Below, in pieces: positions 34,506 through 44,045 of a DNA stretch of 64,000 bases (its first letter is position 1; every line of letters starts with the position of its first letter). Origin of the DNA: Lachnospiraceae bacterium. Lineage in GTDB: Bacteria > Bacillota > Clostridia > Lachnospirales > Lachnospiraceae. The position numbers were made by a program, and so were the translations under genes. The notes under the pieces are model-generated. The model did not search any database and was not told where the DNA came from. It saw only the letters and a list, made by a program, of their open reading frames with translations. Location of the stretch: positions 38,843-102,842 of the forward strand of contig JAAVAE010000015.1 of the NCBI GenBank assembly GCA_014804245.1. Direction: 5' to 3'.

Positions 34506-35333
34506 TTAGGAGATAGATTCAATGAATTTTTCGATAAGTGAGTTTACGAATTCAGGCTGATCGGTATTGGAATTATGACCTGCTTTCTCTATCCATTCAA
34601 TCGGAATACCCGTAGTTTTATGCCATGCTTTGTTGTATCGCTTTGTGGAACCGGCCCGGTCGCATTTGCCGCATATCAGAAGAGCCGGACATTCAACTAT
34701 GTAAGACAAATCTGCTTCTATCGCCTGCGCCAATATTCGATATCCATGACCTGCTAATTTAGCATAATGTTCTTGGTCATATGTCATCATGATATCGTGC
34801 ATCAGCTTCCTGCCATATTCCGAAACTGCGCATCCATTTGCCCCTGATTTCAAAAGAGATTTCCATGGATAGTGACGGTACACAGGCTCCGTTCTTTTAA
34901 GCAGCCATATTTCCATCCCGGTTACATACCGCCTTTGAAGCGGTGCGGAGTCAATAGAAATAAATCCTCCAAGCTTCCCCGGGAACCGTTCCATAAAAGC
35001 CTGCCCCACATATCCTCCCATGGACTGTCCTATGATAATCGGTTTATCTATTTCTTCCTTTTCCAAAATCTCGCCAAGCCAACCTGCCTTGTCCATTAAG
35101 GAAAACTTTAACTCAAACGGACAGGAAGAAGCATGCCCCGGTGCATCCCAGACAAGAATCTTGTATTTACTTGCAAAATACTCTATCTGTTTGTCAAACA
35201 ACCTGTGATCAGCGGTCAATCCGGGCAAAAATACAAGCGTGTAATCACTGCTTAATTTTTCACTGCCTGACTGTTCACCGTTTGCCCAATAATGAATGTT
35301 TCCGTAAGGTGTAGCGTGCACTTTTTCTAACAA
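34506..35333 (-). CDS. Alpha/beta hydrolase
   Basis: A serine hydrolase of about 275 residues with the alpha/beta fold. The oxyanion region is LVFLPGLTADHRLFD, the nucleophile elbow GQSMGGYVG, the acid probably in LLICGKCDR, and the catalytic His in EKAGHNSNTDQP near the end. The substrate is unknown. The best start is TTG at 35333, where AGGGAGGG lies about 7 nt upstream; the ATG at 35360 has no site. It is not clearly coupled to its neighbours. Confidence 0.85.
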   Translation of the reverse strand: MLEKVHATPYGNIHYWANGEQSGSEKLSSDYTLVFLPGLTADHRLFDKQIEYFASKYKILVWDAPGHASSCPFELKFSLMDKAGWLGEILEKEEIDKPIIIGQSMGGYVGQAFMERFPGKLGGFISIDSAPLQRRYVTGMEIWLLKRTEPVYRHYPWKSLLKSGANGCAVSEYGRKLMHDIMMTYDQEHYAKLAGHGYRILAQAIEADLSYIVECPALLICGKCDRAGSTKRYNKAWHKTTGIPIEWIEKAGHNSNTDQPEFVNSLIEKFIESIS

Positions 35334-35426
35334 ATTTATGCCCTCCCTAGTCAAATCCATGGCTCATTTTCTACTTTCTATTATATAAAAGCATACTGCT
35401 TTTCCGCTGGATATCATCCTTTATAC

Positions 35427-35888
35427 TTATATCTGATAAACAGATGCGTTCACCTTTACTTTCCAAAAAGCATTCATGAGCAGCGGTACCCTTGTCGTTC
35501 TCGTTTCCAACGCCCCCGGCGCAAAACACTTCATTCTCTCCACATACAGCAGACATGAATTCCCCTGCTCTTCAAAAGATAAATGATAGTCCTCCCCCGA
35601 AAACTCTACATTATGAAACTCTTGCTCTGGACCTGCAAACTTTATTACCATGGAGTCCCTGTCGAACACATAGCATAACCTGTCTCCTGCATTTTTATGG
35701 CTTAAAATTTCTGTAATCTGCTCTTTTGTGTGCGGTACGAAGTAAACATACGCCTTATGTATGCCATCCTGTGCATATATCACATACTTGTTCTTCTCCC
35801 TTAAATATCTTATCCGCTTCCTCATGGACATCCCAAACACAAGAATCAATAAAAAATAGAAAATCACATTAGCAGCAAAATTGTCCAT
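35427..35888 (-). CDS. Hypothetical membrane-anchored protein
   Basis: About 153 residues, not recognised. One N-terminal helix (about 6-22, VIFYFLLILVFGMSM) is followed by a basic stretch MRKRIRYLREKNKYV and a strand-rich domain. That domain includes YVYFVPHTKEQITEILSHKN and YLSFEE-like segments (HLSFEEQGNSCLLYVERM). The ATG at 35888 is favoured by GGAG nine bases upstream; the ATG at 35903 has none. TATATT just upstream may be its -10 box. It has no evident operon partner. Confidence 0.65.
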   Translation of the reverse strand: MDNFAANVIFYFLLILVFGMSMRKRIRYLREKNKYVIYAQDGIHKAYVYFVPHTKEQITEILSHKNAGDRLCYVFDRDSMVIKFAGPEQEFHNVEFSGEDYHLSFEEQGNSCLLYVERMKCFAPGALETRTTRVPLLMNAFWKVKVNASVYQI

Positions 35889-36062
35889 GCCTTTACTCTC
35901 CATAATATAATGGTTGTTGAATGCTTTGTCGTTTATAAAGCTTTTACAAGCCTTTCCACGACAAAAGCGGAATTAATGACACTCATTTTTCTTTCATATG
36001 TTCTGATTCATATTATACAAAAGAATGCTCATTTTTACCACCGAATAATATGCAACTCTTCC

Positions 36063-36614
36063 TTATTCGGGCTGCGAAGAAATCCCCTCCCCCATATTAG
36101 GATGCGTAGCACAATATGCCGCATCTATCACAAAAACAAGTAGAAAGACCAGGCACAGCGCCGTCCTCCACTTCTTCGGTATCCTCCGGTACATTTTTTC
36201 ATAGAAGGGCAAAAACAGGCACACCAGCGCGGTTCCTCCAAGTCCAAAGGTCACCGTCCCGAGCAGGCAGATTCTTCCGCTGATATTTAAAAAATGCCCG
36301 CTGTAATCCCACCATCTTACTCCAAAACGTCTTTCCAGAAAAAAGCTGGTCAGGTACTCCAGAACCGAGCAGAGTAATGCAGATAAGAAGAACGCCCTCA
36401 CCGGCTTTTTCCTAAATGAGCGGAATAAAAAGCAAAGCAAAAGTCCCCCTACACCATAAATGGGCAGATAGGGACCTCTGTATACACCTCTGTTTATAAA
36501 AGCATGTTCCGTAAACATGTATAAAATAACTTCCCAAAGCCATCCGGCAAAGGCAAGGATAAAAAACAGCAACACATAATAATCAAATTCATGGGGCATT
36601 TTTTTCTTTTTCAT
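36063..36614 (-). CDS. Putative ABC-transporter type IV membrane protein (CmpB-like)
   Basis: A 183-residue integral membrane protein of the family called putative ABC transporter type IV (CmpB). Its marks are visible in order: FFILAFAGWLWEVILYM, NRGVYRGPYLPIYGVGGLLLC, EYLTSFFLERRFGVRWWDYS, and NISGRICLLGTVTFGLGG. Five membrane helices are predicted. Its true role is unknown. It lies 61 nt downstream of the MATE exporter gene on the same strand. Confidence 0.82.
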   Translation of the reverse strand: MKKKKMPHEFDYYVLLFFILAFAGWLWEVILYMFTEHAFINRGVYRGPYLPIYGVGGLLLCFLFRSFRKKPVRAFFLSALLCSVLEYLTSFFLERRFGVRWWDYSGHFLNISGRICLLGTVTFGLGGTALVCLFLPFYEKMYRRIPKKWRTALCLVFLLVFVIDAAYCATHPNMGEGISSQPE

Positions 36615-36675
36615 ATTACTTAGAATGCCCTGACTGTCTCATTTTCTATACCCATTTTCGTAAAAATGCAGACAT

Positions 36676-37998
36676 CTAACTGCGAATCAGGCTCTTTTCC
36701 TTCCACCTGCCGCTTAGCCAGCGCAGGAACATGCATACTGCCCTGACACATTCGTCCATTGCCAGACCAATATAAGCGCCTACCACCATCATTCCCAAAT
36801 GTATTCCAAAAAACCATGTGCCTCCTACTGCACACAGATACATGAATACTGCTCCAATTACCGTTGTAAATATAGCGTCTCCGCTGGTTTTTAGAGCATG
36901 ACCAAAGACTAAATTTGTTGTCCGGCCAATTTCAAGGAAAATATCCACTGCCAGCAGTTTGCGGACCAGCGTAATCATAACAGGGTCATCTGTGAAAATA
37001 CGCATCAGCAAACCTGAGGTGAGAGCAAATGAACTTTCCAGAACGATTGCCACTATGATTCCAATTAATGCCGCCTTCTTTGTTCCTTTATCACATTCTT
37101 CATATTCTCCGGCGCCAATCCTCCACCCTGTCAGAATCGCATTTGCCTGGGCAAGGGCTGCGCCGGCACAATAGGCAAAATTGGATATCTGTGTAGCATA
37201 AGAGCGCGCTGTCACGTTGATACCATCTGCATCCATCTGATTTAAGAAACGGATAATCAACATCATTGCAAAATTATATAGTCCCGTTTCCATCGCAGAG
37301 GGTAAACCAATACTTACAATTTGTTTCAGCACTACTTTATTTGAAATACGCTCCGGATCCTTCCACGCATCCACCAGCCGGCGGGACACCACTACCACAA
37401 GCGCAAGGTTCAACATCCTCGAAATCACTGTGGCAATTGCCACTCCCATTACCCCCATATGAAACCCAAATAAGAAAATGGAGTTTAAAATTAAATTTAT
37501 AACATTTCCTGCCATTGTTGCCGCCAACGGCTCTTTGGTATGTCCAAAAGCTCTGAGATAGCTGGAAAAAATCGGAATCAAGGCATTTAAAATGCAACAT
37601 CCGCCGACAATCCTCAGATAGACGGCAGCATAGCCATGTAACTGCTTGGCCACTCCTACCAGCGCCAGCACCTTTCCTGCAAAACAGAATAAAACGATAG
37701 ATAAAACTGCACCAATTACCGCATTAAACATCAGTCCCAGCTGTCTTGCCTGATATGCTACCCCTTTTCGGTCTGCGCCTATGTATTGCGTCATGACGGC
37801 AATCATTCCGGAAGATATAATGGAAAACATAATGATAAAGATTCCAATATATGTATTTGCCGTTCCCACTGCACCCACCGCCTGATCTCCAACCGAAGAC
37901 AGCATCATGGTATCTACCATTCCTGCCAACATATGAAACAAAACTTCCAGACAGATTGGAATGAAAAGTTGCCTTAGCGTTTTTCTTTCGCCCTCCAT
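36676..37998 (-). CDS. MATE family efflux transporter
   Basis: A 440-residue exporter with twelve helices in two similar halves, driven by Na+ or H+. The first half has PICLEVLFHMLAGMVDTMMLSSVGDQAVGAVGTAN, the usual opening of the family. The second half starts near IGLPSAMETGLYNFAMMLIIRFLN. Drug or metabolite export is likely, but the substrate is not visible. It is divergent from the PadR gene. Confidence 0.92.
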   Translation of the reverse strand: MEGERKTLRQLFIPICLEVLFHMLAGMVDTMMLSSVGDQAVGAVGTANTYIGIFIIMFSIISSGMIAVMTQYIGADRKGVAYQARQLGLMFNAVIGAVLSIVLFCFAGKVLALVGVAKQLHGYAAVYLRIVGGCCILNALIPIFSSYLRAFGHTKEPLAATMAGNVINLILNSIFLFGFHMGVMGVAIATVISRMLNLALVVVVSRRLVDAWKDPERISNKVVLKQIVSIGLPSAMETGLYNFAMMLIIRFLNQMDADGINVTARSYATQISNFAYCAGAALAQANAILTGWRIGAGEYEECDKGTKKAALIGIIVAIVLESSFALTSGLLMRIFTDDPVMITLVRKLLAVDIFLEIGRTTNLVFGHALKTSGDAIFTTVIGAVFMYLCAVGGTWFFGIHLGMMVVGAYIGLAMDECVRAVCMFLRWLSGRWKEKSLIRS

Positions 37999-38203
37999 GG
38001 ATCATATGCCTCCATAATTTTATCTATATTGGCATTATACTATTTTTTCTCTTCCAATTCTTATAAAATACGCTTATTTTGCTAGCACAAAACTATTATT
38101 GATATTGTATTAAAATTATGCTCCCAGCTGCTCATAGTAACAGCATTTGCGCATTTCGGCTTTGAACAGTAACTCCGAATTTCCTAATCTGCTGGTAAGT
38201 CTC

Positions 38204-38257
38204 TTGACAATCATATAGAGCAGTGCTATACTCACTACATCGCAGTTCGATATATCG
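38204..38257 (+). promoter_or_regulatory. PadR operon promoter with a palindrome
   Basis: TTGACA (38204-38209), a 17-bp spacer and TATACT (38227-38232) form a near-ideal promoter. Just downstream lies the palindrome CGATATATCG (38248-38257), flanked by two TCGCAG copies 15 bp apart. It is a likely operator for autorepression by PadR. Confidence 0.7.
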
Positions 38258-38279
38258 CAGTATTGAGTGGGGTGACGCA

Positions 38280-38594
38280 ATGGATAGTCATATCAGAAAA
38301 GTATACGTCCCAATGACTGAAACAGGTTTCTACATTTTGCTGTGTCTGAGAGAAGAAGCACATGGATACAACATTGTCAAAAAAACAGAAAGTTTAACAC
38401 ATGGAGAAATAAAAATCAGTCCCGGAACATTATATGGAAGCTTGTCCAAAATGGAAAAGGACGGTCTTATTAAATTTATCAGGGAAGAAGAAAAACGTAA
38501 AATATATTGCATTACAGAACTCGGAACACAGGTGCTCGACCTGGAAATGAAGCGAATTGAACGGTTATACAAAAGTATGCAGGAGGCAAAATAA
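38280..38594 (+). CDS. PadR-family transcription regulator
   Basis: A 104-residue winged-helix repressor. The helix-turn-helix core is typical: MTETGFYILLCLREEAHGYNIVKK, then SPGTLYGSLSKMEKDGLIKF and the wing REEEKRKIYCITELG. The start at 38280 follows GGGGTGACGCA; the open frame further upstream overlaps the promoter and is not used. Such regulators usually control the gene next door, here the DUF2812 protein one base downstream. Confidence 0.9.
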   Translation: MDSHIRKVYVPMTETGFYILLCLREEAHGYNIVKKTESLTHGEIKISPGTLYGSLSKMEKDGLIKFIREEEKRKIYCITELGTQVLDLEMKRIERLYKSMQEAK

Positions 38595-38595
38595 T

Positions 38596-39144
38596 ATGAG
38601 GGATACCAAAACGGAATTAAAATTATTCACAATTCCAGAGTGGAAGAAAGAAGAGATTTATCTTAGGGAACAGCATAAAAATGGTTGGGAATTTGTAAAA
38701 GTGGATTTTATTGGTTTGTATCATTTTAAAAAATGTGACCCAAAAGATGTTATCTATCAACTAGACTATAACCCTGAAAGTGTCAAGCAAAAAGAGGAAT
38801 ACATTCAAATATTTCGCGATTGCGGTTGGGAATATCTGCAAAATTATGTAGGGTACAGTTATTTCCGCAAATCAGCTTCTGATATGGACGGAGAAGAAGA
38901 AATATTCTGTGATGACGCCTCCAGACTGGATGTGATGAAACAAGTTTTTAAGCAACGAATGCTGCCTCTTTTATGTATTTTCCTTTTGATTATTATTCCA
39001 GCAATTCTCATGCGGAGCCAAATAGATACACCTGTAAACCATGTTCTTATGGTTATATTTGGTATAATGTTTGGTCTATATCTTGTATTGCTCATTAAAT
39101 TTGCCATTCAATTCTGGAAATATTTTGAATCGATTCATAAATAA
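38596..39144 (+). CDS. DUF2812 membrane protein
   Basis: A 182-residue protein. The first 110 residues form the DUF2812 domain with the mark REQHKNGWEFVKVDFIGLYHFKKC and FRDCGWEYLQNYVGYSYFRK. Two membrane helices follow (about 125-145 and 152-175). AGGAGGCAAAATAAT precedes the ATG. PadR/DUF2812 pairs are common in Firmicutes and may respond to membrane stress, but the function is not known. Confidence 0.85.
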   Translation: MRDTKTELKLFTIPEWKKEEIYLREQHKNGWEFVKVDFIGLYHFKKCDPKDVIYQLDYNPESVKQKEEYIQIFRDCGWEYLQNYVGYSYFRKSASDMDGEEEIFCDDASRLDVMKQVFKQRMLPLLCIFLLIIIPAILMRSQIDTPVNHVLMVIFGIMFGLYLVLLIKFAIQFWKYFESIHK

Positions 39145-39221
39145 AAGGTAAAAAAGATTCATCATTTTAAGCAAGCGGCTTTTCAGAATTTAGGGCTATC
39201 TGTAAAACTTTTATTTTTTAT

Positions 39222-39250
39222 TTGACAACTATCCATCAGTCGATTATAAT
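39222..39250 (+). promoter_or_regulatory. tyrS promoter
   Basis: A consensus TTGACA (39222-39227), 17 bp and TATAAT (39245-39250). It drives a leader of nearly 390 nt carrying the T-box. Confidence 0.85.
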
Positions 39251-39284
39251 TACAACTAATTTCATACAAGTGATTGAATTTAAA

Positions 39285-39558
39285 AGCAATGATAAGAAGA
39301 AGTAGCATAAAGTGAAACATACAGAAAGCAGCCGGTTGATGAGAGGCGCATGAGAAGCTATATGTGAATACATCTTTGAGCTTCGCACCAAATAATCTTA
39401 TGATTTAGTAGGCTGCGACGGTTCCTGCATCCGTTAACATGCTAGAGTATAAGCCCAGGCGGGTCGTACTCGAAGAGGTAAGCAGCGTGAGCTGTTTATG
39501 AACATTAGGTGGTATCACGAGATTTGACTCTCGTCCTATTGAAGGACGGGAGTTTTTT
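39285..39558 (+). promoter_or_regulatory. T-box leader of tyrS (tyrosine specifier)
   Basis: A T-box antitermination leader. The specifier loop reads GAATACATC, with UAC (39369-39371) matching tyrosine tRNA. The T-box itself is AGGTGGTATCAC (39508-39519), whose UGGU bulge fits the ACCA end of tRNA-Tyr. The terminator ACTCTCGTCCT / AGGACGGGAGT plus six T ends at 39558. Uncharged tRNA-Tyr would favour the antiterminator and let tyrS be transcribed. Confidence 0.9.
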
Positions 39559-39559
39559 A

Positions 39560-39599
39560 TTACAATAAGCTGACTCGCGAAGCGTGGCAGCGTTTGTTT
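39560..39599 (+). repeat. 40-bp repeat R, copy 1 (after the T-box terminator)
   Basis: TTACAATAAGCTG...GCGTTTGTTT, starting directly after the T tract of the T-box terminator. It contains a small hairpin GCTG-act-CGC-gaa-GCG-tgg-CAGC. It matches the copy at 45019-45058 (minus) at 35 of 40 positions. Confidence 0.7.
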
Positions 39600-39643
39600 G
39601 TCTTGGAACAAGACAGCACTTTATATCAAGGAGGAAAAACAAA

Positions 39644-40876
39644 ATGACAGCCAATGAAACTATTTTAAGGCAGGAAGTCAACCGTCAGATGCGTATTATC
39701 CTAAAAGGCGCCGCACAACTTATCGGGGAAGAAGATCTAAGGGCAAAACTAGAATGTTCAATCCGAACAGATAAGCCCCTCATCGTCAAGCTGGGACTCG
39801 ACCCCAGCGCTCCGGACATTCACTTAGGTCACGCAGTAGTTCTTCGCAAATTGAAGCAACTACAGGATTTAGGACACCATATCGTAATCATCATCGGCGA
39901 CTTTACCGGACGCATCGGTGACCCAACCGGAAAATCAAAGGGACGCAAAGCTCTTTCCGACAGCGAAATTCTGATCAATGCACAGACCTACCAGGAACAG
40001 GTTTTCCGCGTGCTCGACAAGGATAAAACAGAAGTCCGCTATAACGGAGAATGGCTGGAACTTTTAAACATGGAGGAAATACTAAAACTTGCCGCCAGTA
40101 CTACCGTTGCCAGAATGCTGGAGCGGGATGATTTCCAGAACCGCTACTCCCACAATATCCCTATCGGTCTGCATGAATTCTTTTACCCTCTCATGCAGGC
40201 TTACGATTCCGTTGCAATAAAAGCGGATATTGAACTTGGCGGCACCGACCAGACCTTCAACATCCTAATGGGACGCTCCCTTCAAAAATCCTTAAATCAA
40301 GAGCCCCAGGCAGCACTCTTCATGCCCATATTAGAAGGACTTGACGGTGTGGAGAAAATGAGCAAAAGCCTTGGAAATTACATTGGCGTACAGGAAGAGG
40401 CAAATATCATGTTCAAAAAAATCATGGAAGTCCCTGACTCTCTCATCATCAGATACTTTGAACTGGCAACCGATATTTTGCCGGATGAACTGGATAAAAT
40501 AAAAGCCTCCCTTGATAACGGCTGTAATCCCAAAGACTGCAAACTGCTTCTGGCACGCACCATAACCGCCTTATACCACACCCCTGACGAAACCGCTGCC
40601 GCCGAAGAATTTTTCCGCCAGGCATTTACCAATAAGGGAATACCAGAAGAAGCTCCCGCACTTCCAATCCCCTCCGGAAAAGACAGCCTGCTGCAAGCAG
40701 TTCCTCTCCTTGTGCAAAACGGCTTTACGGCAAGCAGCAATGAATTCCGCCGCCTGCTCTCCCAGGGCGGCATCTCCTTAAACGGGGAAAAAATCACCTC
40801 CCTGGATACCGCTATCGTCAACGGTGATGTGCTGAAAATTGGGAAAAAGAAGTTTGTCAGATTCGTATCTGCATAA
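39644..40876 (+). CDS. tyrS: Tyrosyl-tRNA synthetase
   Basis: A 410-residue class I aminoacyl-tRNA synthetase that charges tRNA-Tyr. The signature motifs are HLGHA in SAPDIHLGHAVVL and KMSKS in DGVEKMSKSLGNY. The tyrosine-binding region has GDFTGRIGDPTGKS. The S4 RNA-binding domain closes the protein (FRRLLSQGGISLNGEKI). AAGGAGGAAAAACAAA precedes the ATG at 39644. Regulation is by the T-box upstream. Confidence 0.96.
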   Translation: MTANETILRQEVNRQMRIILKGAAQLIGEEDLRAKLECSIRTDKPLIVKLGLDPSAPDIHLGHAVVLRKLKQLQDLGHHIVIIIGDFTGRIGDPTGKSKGRKALSDSEILINAQTYQEQVFRVLDKDKTEVRYNGEWLELLNMEEILKLAASTTVARMLERDDFQNRYSHNIPIGLHEFFYPLMQAYDSVAIKADIELGGTDQTFNILMGRSLQKSLNQEPQAALFMPILEGLDGVEKMSKSLGNYIGVQEEANIMFKKIMEVPDSLIIRYFELATDILPDELDKIKASLDNGCNPKDCKLLLARTITALYHTPDETAAAEEFFRQAFTNKGIPEEAPALPIPSGKDSLLQAVPLLVQNGFTASSNEFRRLLSQGGISLNGEKITSLDTAIVNGDVLKIGKKKFVRFVSA

Positions 40877-40908
40877 ATCCCCTTTTCTCCTCCATTCATT
40901 ATCAACCG

Positions 40909-41802
40909 CTATTCTGTACCAAGCTTGCGATACTCCCGGGGTGTCGTGTTATAAAAGCGTTTGAACATTTTTGCAAAATTGCTGGGACTGTCAAATCCGC
41001 ACAACCCCGCAATTTCTGAGATGCTGCTGGCAGGATTTTGCAAAAGCAAATCTGCTCCCCGCATGATTCTGTATTTCAGCAAATATTGCATAGGCGAAAG
41101 CTGGATGGTCCTCTGGAAACAGCGCAGGCATTCTCTTTCGCCTATACCCGCTACTTTGGCAATTTCCGTCAGACTTATGTTTTCTGCAAAATGATTGTGA
41201 ATATAATCCAGCATTTTGGTCGTGCGCAGATGATCCTGATGGGGTCTCTTATCCTCCACCCTTATCTCAGACTCAAACTGCTGATATAAGAAAAGACATA
41301 TGCGGGACAAATTTTCCCTGACAGCAAATTCAAATCCCGACACGTCTGATCTCAATGTATCAAACGCACTTATAAAAGCTGATACCTGCTCTTTATGCTC
41401 CTCCGCTCTTAATAAGAAGCCGTCAGGCGATGCGTCAATCAGAGGCAGTATATACTTTTGCGCAAACACAGATTCCCTGCTCCCCGTAATCAGTGTTGGA
41501 GCAAAGACCAGAGACTGCAGTTCGCATGTGAAAACAGCTTCCGCATAATGAAGCACATTAGAATTGATGATAAAACAGTCTCCCTCTTCCAATACATAAG
41601 TTTTTCCCGGTATCTGCAATTTTAATTTTCCCTTTTTCGAATGCGCAATCTCCAACTCTTCATGCCAATGCCATGGAACAATATACTTCGGCTGGCTTGT
41701 ATAAATTTCCGAATACCCTGCGCAAGGGAATTCCAGTGAACCATGTGCCCGTAACTCTTTGTAGTCACGATTGACACTCACACCGCATTTTTGCAATCCC
41801 AT
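40909..41802 (-). CDS. AraC-family regulator with cupin sensor domain
   Basis: A 297-residue transcription regulator. The N-terminal cupin domain contains VPWHWHEELEIAHSKKGKLKL and EEGDCFIINSNVLH, typical of sugar-responsive AraC proteins. The C-terminal DNA-binding domain has two helix-turn-helix units: ISLTEIAKVAGIGERECLRCF and SSISEIAGLCGFDSPSNFAKMFKRFYNTTPREYR. GAGGAAATAAAA precedes the ATG. It is divergent from the MFS transporter gene and probably controls it. Confidence 0.92.
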   Translation of the reverse strand: MGLQKCGVSVNRDYKELRAHGSLEFPCAGYSEIYTSQPKYIVPWHWHEELEIAHSKKGKLKLQIPGKTYVLEEGDCFIINSNVLHYAEAVFTCELQSLVFAPTLITGSRESVFAQKYILPLIDASPDGFLLRAEEHKEQVSAFISAFDTLRSDVSGFEFAVRENLSRICLFLYQQFESEIRVEDKRPHQDHLRTTKMLDYIHNHFAENISLTEIAKVAGIGERECLRCFQRTIQLSPMQYLLKYRIMRGADLLLQNPASSISEIAGLCGFDSPSNFAKMFKRFYNTTPREYRKLGTE

Positions 41803-41955
41803 TTTTATTTCCTCATCTTTCCCGAATGAGTTCTTCCATTCTGTCGTTTTTATTATATTATATGTCCAAAATCAAGTTGCATCAATCCTAATATGGCGGT
41901 ATTCTTATAGCAACATCACATGTTTTGCGAATGATACGCAAAGGAGGAAAATAAA

Positions 41956-43137
41956 GTGTTTCAGTTATTACTAGCAATTATCTATCTTGCATTTATCAGT
42001 CTGGGGCTGCCCGACTCCCTTTTAGGTTCGGCATGGCCCGTCATGTATCAGGAATTAAACGTTTCCGTTTCTTATGCCGGAGGCATTTCAATGATTATCG
42101 CTCTGGGAACAATCATTTCCAGTTTGCTGAGTGACCGCCTGACAAGAAAATTCGGGACAGGACTGGTTACTGCTGTCAGTGTACTCATGACAGCCGCTGC
42201 TCTTTTCGGCTTTTCTTTAAGCCACTCCTTCTGGCTATTATGTATATGGGCAATTCCTTACGGTCTGGGTGCAGGAAGTGTGGATGCTTCCCTGAATAAC
42301 TATGTAGCGCTTCACTATGCAAGCAGGCATATGAGCTGGCTGCACTGCATGTGGGGAGTCGGCGCTTCTCTTGGACCATATATTATGGGATTTGCTTTGA
42401 CAAATGGGCAGGGATGGAATATGGGCTATCGCTATATTTCCATTTTGCAGATTGTCCTGACCTGCGTTCTGCTGCTCAGCCTTCCACTGTGGCAGAAGCG
42501 CACGCTTAAGGCTTCTGATACAGATCATGCCTCAGATACCGACAAACCGCTTTCCCTAGGCGCCATCCTGAAAATTCCCGGCGCAAAGGAAGTAATGATC
42601 ACTTTTTTCTGCTACTGTGCTCTGGAGCAGACTGCCGGCTTATGGATCAGCAGTTATCTTGTCCTTCATAAAAATCTGCCTACCGAGACGGCTGCCTCCT
42701 TTGCCGGATGGTTCTTTATTGGAATCACGATTGGCAGAGCCCTAAGCGGCTTTCTCACCATGAAGCTGAATGATACACAAATGGTTCGTTTAGGACAAAG
42801 TATTATTTTGGCAGGCTGCCTCGTTTTGCTGCTGCCTTTAGGCAGTGAGATTTCTTTTGTCGGTCTGGTTTTGATCGGTCTGGGATGTGCACCCATCTAT
42901 CCCTGCATCATTCACTCCACACCGGCACATTTCGGCGCAGATAAATCCCAGGCCATCATCGGAGTACAAATGGCCTTTGCCTATATCGGCACCTGCCTGA
43001 TGCCTCCGCTGTTCGGTCTTATTGCAAACCATATCAGCATTACATTATTTCCGATATACCTATTATTAATCTTGATCTTAATGTTCATCATGCACGAAGC
43101 GTTACTGAGAAAATGCACAAACAGGAGGATTTTATGA
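41956..43137 (+). CDS. MFS transporter
   Basis: A 393-residue transporter with twelve helices of the major facilitator superfamily. The loop between helices 2 and 3 has SDRLTRKFGTG, the family mark. PYGLGAGSVDASLNNYVALHYASRHMSWLHCMWGVG resembles the fucose/glucose-type (FGHS) branch, so a sugar is a likely substrate. The start is GTG at 41956 behind AAGGAGGAAAATAAA. The stop overlaps the start of the PHP gene (ATGA), which shows a two-gene operon, probably under the divergent AraC regulator. Confidence 0.9.
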   Translation: MFQLLLAIIYLAFISLGLPDSLLGSAWPVMYQELNVSVSYAGGISMIIALGTIISSLLSDRLTRKFGTGLVTAVSVLMTAAALFGFSLSHSFWLLCIWAIPYGLGAGSVDASLNNYVALHYASRHMSWLHCMWGVGASLGPYIMGFALTNGQGWNMGYRYISILQIVLTCVLLLSLPLWQKRTLKASDTDHASDTDKPLSLGAILKIPGAKEVMITFFCYCALEQTAGLWISSYLVLHKNLPTETAASFAGWFFIGITIGRALSGFLTMKLNDTQMVRLGQSIILAGCLVLLLPLGSEISFVGLVLIGLGCAPIYPCIIHSTPAHFGADKSQAIIGVQMAFAYIGTCLMPPLFGLIANHISITLFPIYLLLILILMFIMHEALLRKCTNRRIL

Positions 43138-44045
43138 CCGACTTACATATGCACAGTTTCTATAGCGAAGATGGAGAGTTTTCACCTGCTGTTCTGGTAG
43201 AAAAATGCGCCGCACTGAATATTAAAAGGATGTCCATTACTGACCACAATTGTGTGCGGGCTAATTTCGAAGCTGAAAGTTTGGCAGATAAAAAGGGAAT
43301 TGCATACCTTCCAGGCATTGAGATTGACTGCGTTCATGAAAACAATGGCTTTCATATATTAGGATATGGAATTGATTATCGTAGTGCGGATTTTGAAATG
43401 ATTGAAAAAAATATCCGTTCCCAAAGCTTTGAAGCATCTCTCAAGATGCTTGAAAAGACACAGTCGCTCGGTTTTCATGTGACCGAAAATGATATGTGGA
43501 ATCTATCTAAAAATTCCTATTGGTCTGAAACCTGGACCGGAGAAATGTTTGCAGAAGTGCTGCTTACCAATTCTGCATATAAAGACCATCCCCTGCTTGC
43601 ACCATACCGCAGCGGCGGAGCAAGAGGAGATAATCCTTATGTGAATTTTTACTGGGACTTTTATGCGCCGGGCAAACCCTGCCACGCCACAATGCACTAT
43701 CCCCAAATGCAGGAAGTCATTGACCTGATCCACAATAATCATGGTTTTGCTGTACTTGCCCATCCGGGCGTCAATTTAAAAGACCGACAGCATCTTCTCC
43801 CGGAAATCATACGCCTTGGAATTGACGGAATCGAGGCGTTCTCCAGCTATCATCTGCCTGATCAGGCTGCCGGCTTTTGCACTGTAGCAGAGCAATATCA
43901 GCTCTTCATCACTTGCGGCAGCGATTTTCATGGAAAGACCAAACCAGCCATTGAGATTGGAACTCACGGCTGTACCATTTCCGATGAAAGTCTGCCACAC
44001 ATTATTTATAACGGAAAGTCCATACAAGAACAGGTACCAGAATAA
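43134..44045 (+). CDS. PHP-domain phosphoesterase
   Basis: A 303-residue metal-dependent phosphoesterase of the PHP family. The metal-binding start is TDLHMHSFYSEDGE (about 2-15), followed by SITDHNCVRA, LPGIEIDCVH, LAHPGVN and TCGSDFHG, giving the usual set of His and Asp ligands. Relatives hydrolyse nucleoside 3',5'-bisphosphates or cyclic and sugar phosphates. It is translationally coupled to the MFS gene. Its end overlaps the convergent MerR gene by 44 bp. Confidence 0.88.
   Translation: MTDLHMHSFYSEDGEFSPAVLVEKCAALNIKRMSITDHNCVRANFEAESLADKKGIAYLPGIEIDCVHENNGFHILGYGIDYRSADFEMIEKNIRSQSFEASLKMLEKTQSLGFHVTENDMWNLSKNSYWSETWTGEMFAEVLLTNSAYKDHPLLAPYRSGGARGDNPYVNFYWDFYAPGKPCHATMHYPQMQEVIDLIHNNHGFAVLAHPGVNLKDRQHLLPEIIRLGIDGIEAFSSYHLPDQAAGFCTVAEQYQLFITCGSDFHGKTKPAIEIGTHGCTISDESLPHIIYNGKSIQEQVPE

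Noticed and set aside
38223-38279. Upstream extension of the PadR protein
   Set aside because: These codons overlap the -10 box and operator of its own promoter. The ATG at 38280 has a proper site.
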